A stretch of 7,582 nt of DNA from Bacteroidales bacterium (GTDB taxonomy: Bacteria > Bacteroidota > Bacteroidia > Bacteroidales > Muribaculaceae), in contig SFLG01000096.1 in NCBI GenBank assembly GCA_004553485.1, positions 1 through 7,582 on the forward strand. The letters are read 5' to 3'. This document shows positions 5,822 to 7,582 of this stretch, one piece after another. How positions within the stretch are numbered: position 1 is the stretch's first letter; the number at the start of each line of letters is the position of its first letter. The notes beneath the pieces are model-generated. The model saw only the letters and a list, made by a program, of their open reading frames with translations. It searched no databases and had not been told where the DNA came from. The position numbers and the translations under genes are program-made.

Positions 5822-5853
5822 TAAAAATACAAAATTTGCACAAAATCGACAAC
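5822..5853 (-). promoter_or_regulatory. Candidate promoter of the nuclease gene
   Basis: On the minus strand GTTG (5850-5853) is followed by exactly 20 bases and TATTTTTA (5822-5829), matching TTTG-N20-TAnnTTTG at all but the first and last defined bases. The predicted leader is about 70 bases. It is weaker than the SDR promoter. Confidence 0.45.
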
Positions 5854-5945
5854 TAAAAGATAAAAAAGTAACAGACGCGCTGCGATTTCGGCCAATTTTT
5901 GGGTCAACGGCAAAACCCGGTTAATGTGTTTTTTGAACGATACAG

Positions 5946-5983
5946 CACGGGCCGGCGCAGTCATTGTCGTGCGCCGGCCCGTG
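5946..5983 (-). terminator. Perfect 14-bp GC-rich hairpin after the SPFH gene
   Basis: CACGGGCCGGCGCA (5946-5959) pairs perfectly with 5970-5983 around a 10-base loop. It lies about 75 bases past the SPFH stop and upstream of the nuclease promoter, so it is well placed to end the nfeD-SPFH transcript. Neither side has a direct T-tract, so it may be a weak terminator or act as a 3'-end stabilising stem. Confidence 0.55.
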
Positions 5984-6013
5984 GACGGGTTCGGTTATTT
6001 CAAATCCCAATGA

Positions 6014-6040
6014 GTTTACCCTCTTAGAGGGCGTGTAAAC
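6014..6040 (-). other. Bulged hairpin just after the SPFH stop codon
   Basis: Outer arms GTTTA (6014-6018) and TAAAC (6036-6040) enclose an inner stem CCCTC (6019-6023) with GAGGG (6027-6031) around a TTA loop, with a four-base bulge on one side. It starts 17 bases after the SPFH stop and may act with the next hairpin in 3'-end formation. Confidence 0.4.
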
Positions 6041-6057
6041 ACAGAGGATGCTTACTC

Positions 6058-7044
6058 TCAGGCTTTGCTGTCGGGGAAGAGCGACTTGATGGAGCCGATT
6101 GACGAGAGCACGCTCGAGGCCTCGTAGGGCATGTAGACGGTCTTGCAGTCCTTGCCGGAGGTCATCTCGCGCAGGGTGTCGATGTACTTCATTGCCAGGA
6201 TGTAGGTAGCGGGGTCGGTCTTTGTCGACTCGACGGCCTGGGCCACCTGACGGATGGCGTCGGCCTCGGCCTGGGCGTTGAGGATGATGGCCTTTGCCTC
6301 GCCCTCGGCGCGCAGGATCTCGCTCTGCTTGACGGCCTCGGCCTGGTTGATCTTCGAGGCCTTCTCGCCTTCGGAGCGCAGGATGAGCGACTGCTTCTCG
6401 CCCTCCGCGTTGAGGATTTCGGCGCGGCGGTTACGCTCGGCCTGCATCTGCTTCTCCATGGCCATGCGCACGCTCTCGGGCGGCGTGATGTCCTGCAGCT
6501 CGACGCGGTTGACCTTTACGCCCCACTTGTTGGATGCCTCGTCGAGGATGACCTGCAGCTTCGAGTTGATGGTGTCGCGCGAGGTAAGGGTCTCGTCAAG
6601 CTCGAGCTCGCCGATGACGTTACGCAGCGAGGTCTGTGTCAGCTTCTCGATGGCGTTGGGGAGGTTGTCGATTTCGTAGACGGCCTTCTTGGGGTCGACA
6701 ATCTGGAAATAAAGGAGGGCGTTGATTTCAGTGGTGACGTTGTCGCGGGTGATCACCTGCTGCGAGGGGAAGTCGTAGACCTGCTCGCGAAGGTCAATCT
6801 TGTAGGTCGATACCATACGCACTATCTGGCGTCCGTTTGAGAGGCGCTCGGTGTAGCGCTGGAAGATGACCTTGGGCCGGTCGATGAAGGGGATGATGAA
6901 GTTGATGCCGGGAGGGAGCACGCTGTGGAAGCGGCCCAGGCGCTCGATGACGCGGGTCTCGCTCTGAGGCACCACTTTCACGCCGGCCGATATGATCACT
7001 ATCGCCAGCACGACTAACACTGCTATGAGAATCCAGATTTCCAT
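6058..7044 (-). CDS. SPFH/band 7 protein, paraslipin (QmcA/SLP-2-like)
   Basis: A 328-residue membrane-scaffold protein of the stomatin/prohibitin superfamily. One N-terminal membrane segment (residues 3-21) is followed by the SPFH domain, with the signature VPQSETRVIERLGRFHSVLPPGINFIIPF (24-52, given in two parts: VPQSETRVIERLGRF and HSVLPPGINFIIPF). VITRDNVTTEINALLYFQI (97-115) and VNRVELQDITPP (178-189) are standard for paraslipins. Residues 200-265 form a long Ala/Glu-rich coiled coil with repeated AEGE motifs, which drives oligomer formation. The length is typical. Such proteins assemble into large rings or cages in the inner membrane that organise lipid microdomains and are linked to membrane proteases. 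Upstream, in the same direction, is nfeD, the usual partner, 82 bases away; the pair is almost certainly one transcript. ATG at 7042-7044 opens directly onto the membrane helix. Confidence 0.94.
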   Translation of the reverse strand: MEIWILIAVLVVLAIVIISAGVKVVPQSETRVIERLGRFHSVLPPGINFIIPFIDRPKVIFQRYTERLSNGRQIVRMVSTYKIDLREQVYDFPSQQVITRDNVTTEINALLYFQIVDPKKAVYEIDNLPNAIEKLTQTSLRNVIGELELDETLTSRDTINSKLQVILDEASNKWGVKVNRVELQDITPPESVRMAMEKQMQAERNRRAEILNAEGEKQSLILRSEGEKASKINQAEAVKQSEILRAEGEAKAIILNAQAEADAIRQVAQAVESTKTDPATYILAMKYIDTLREMTSGKDCKTVYMPYEASSVLSSIGSIKSLFPDSKA

Positions 7045-7126
7045 AAAATAAGATATAAGTTAATTTAAGTTTGGCAAGCTAAAATTGGAGGTAGGTGGGG
7101 TATACGTCTTGTATGACTTATACGTC
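7045..7126. other. Spacer between nfeD and the SPFH gene
   Basis: An 82-base AT-rich spacer within the putative operon. Its right third is a 9-bp repeat that runs into the nfeD stop. I see no convincing terminator and no TAnnTTTG element with a proper -33 partner. Confidence 0.5.
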
Positions 7127-7136
7127 TTATAAGCCT
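7101..7136. repeat. 9-bp tandem repeat, four units, overlapping the nfeD stop
   Basis: Four contiguous units, TATACGTCT, TGTATGACT, TATACGTCT and TATAAGCCT, cover 7101-7136; the first and third are identical. The last unit supplies the stop codon (7127-7129) and final codons of nfeD, so the array has grown from, or into, the gene end. Confidence 0.75.
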
Positions 7137-7582
7137 TTTGTTTCTACGGGTTTGACGTGGAGGATGATGGAGTCGTAGCCGGTGACAACCACCTCGGTGC
7201 CGCGGGGGATAGCGGGGACGTTTTTGTCGTCGGACACCATCTGCCAGTTGTCGCCGTCGATGCGTCCGCGGCCGGGGCGCTCGGTGGTGATGTCGTCGCT
7301 GAGCACCGAGCGGCGTCCCAACAGGGCGTCCATACCGGTACGCGAGGCTTTGCCGCGACGCTCGACCTGCAGGGCGTGCCAGCGCTGGAACAGCGGCACA
7401 AGGAGTATGTAGGCCAACATTGTGCCCACGACGAGGAGGACGAACTGCCACAGCAGCGGAATGTCGCAGAGGTCGCCGACAACGGCCAGCAGGCAGCCGA
7501 CGGCCAGACACAGCGCCCACAGCATCTGCGTCAGCACCTCCGTTATAAGTAATACGCCAAAGGCTATAAGCCAGATTATCCA
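7127..7582 (-). CDS. NfeD-like membrane protein (N-terminus beyond window)
   Basis: The frame is open to the right edge with no stop, giving 151 visible residues. The visible start reads WIIWLIAFGVLLITEVLTQM, the first membrane helix of NfeD proteins, so the true ATG probably lies just outside. The GTG at 7535-7537 would cut off this helix and is rejected as start. Further hydrophobic segments follow (LWALCLAVGCLLAVVGDL and LLWQFVLLVVGTMLAYILLV), then a soluble C-terminal OB-fold: GMDALLGRRSVLSDD, GRGRIDGDNWQMVSDD, and IPRGTEVVVTGYDSIILHV. The GxGxIxGxxW pattern and the RGTEVVV strand are standard for the NfeD C-terminal domain. The protein lacks the ClpP-like protease domain of long NfeD forms, at least in what is visible. 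It is the conserved operon partner of the SPFH protein downstream and likely binds it in the inner membrane. Confidence 0.92.
   Translation of the reverse strand, partial: WIIWLIAFGVLLITEVLTQMLWALCLAVGCLLAVVGDLCDIPLLWQFVLLVVGTMLAYILLVPLFQRWHALQVERRGKASRTGMDALLGRRSVLSDDITTERPGRGRIDGDNWQMVSDDKNVPAIPRGTEVVVTGYDSIILHVKPVETKGL

Larger units (their letters stand above)
5743..6057. other. Gap between SPFH stop and nuclease start (315 bp)
   Basis: The left half (5743-5930) is AT-rich and holds a palindrome and a candidate promoter for the nuclease gene. The right half (5945-6057) holds two hairpins downstream of the SPFH gene. A 61-codon open frame (5779-5964) crosses one hairpin and the promoter and is not credible as a gene. 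Confidence 0.7.

Noticed and set aside
5779..5964. 61-codon minus-strand frame with a hydrophobic stretch
   Set aside because: It begins in the loop of the 14-bp hairpin, spans the nuclease promoter and is AT-rich without a ribosome-binding site; likely chance.
6254..6679. 141-codon plus-strand frame opposite the SPFH gene
   Set aside because: Ser/Arg-rich antisense of the Ala/Glu coiled coil.
7535..7537. GTG as the start of nfeD
   Set aside because: The frame stays open upstream to the window edge and encodes the first membrane helix, so the real start is outside.

Overview
The window looks like chromosomal DNA from a gut-type member of the Bacteroidota, most likely order Bacteroidales and possibly Muribaculaceae. 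Three things point there. Candidate promoters fit the Bacteroidota consensus (TTTG, about 20 bp, TAnnTTTG). A large extracellular nuclease ends in what looks like a type IX secretion (T9SS, Por-type) sorting tail. GC-rich genes are separated by AT-rich gaps full of short direct repeats. The placement is an inference, because no rRNA or other marker gene is present.

Layout, left to right. (1) The first 120 bases hold the N-terminal three quarters of a rubredoxin on the minus strand, cut by the window edge. (2) A minus-strand short-chain dehydrogenase/reductase (SDR) lies at 274-1023. Its leader holds six 8-bp repeats and a 16-bp hairpin just downstream of a near-ideal promoter. (3) A 411-base divergent gap follows, with a second promoter firing right and a probable relic of a sorting tail. 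(4) A small secreted protein (157 aa, plus strand) lies at 1435-1908. (5) A nine-unit 10-bp repeat array and a strong bidirectional terminator separate it from the convergent next gene. (6) A giant minus-strand gene (2081-5742) encodes a secreted multidomain endonuclease I. It is broken by a frameshift near 4819. (7) A 315-base gap holds a promoter, a palindrome and two hairpins. (8) A minus-strand pair, NfeD (cut by the right edge) followed by a paraslipin/QmcA-type SPFH protein, forms a classic membrane-microdomain operon.

The genes do not form one pathway. The nfeD-SPFH pair is a housekeeping membrane unit, rubredoxin and the SDR are redox proteins, and the nuclease and small secreted protein face the cell envelope or exterior. 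The most notable points are the frameshift, whose size can be estimated as 31 missing bases by comparing three internal domain copies; the duplicated beta-sandwich domains at the two ends of the nuclease; and tandem repeats of 7, 8, 9 or 10 bp in most of the intergenic gaps. No new defence or mobile system is evident.
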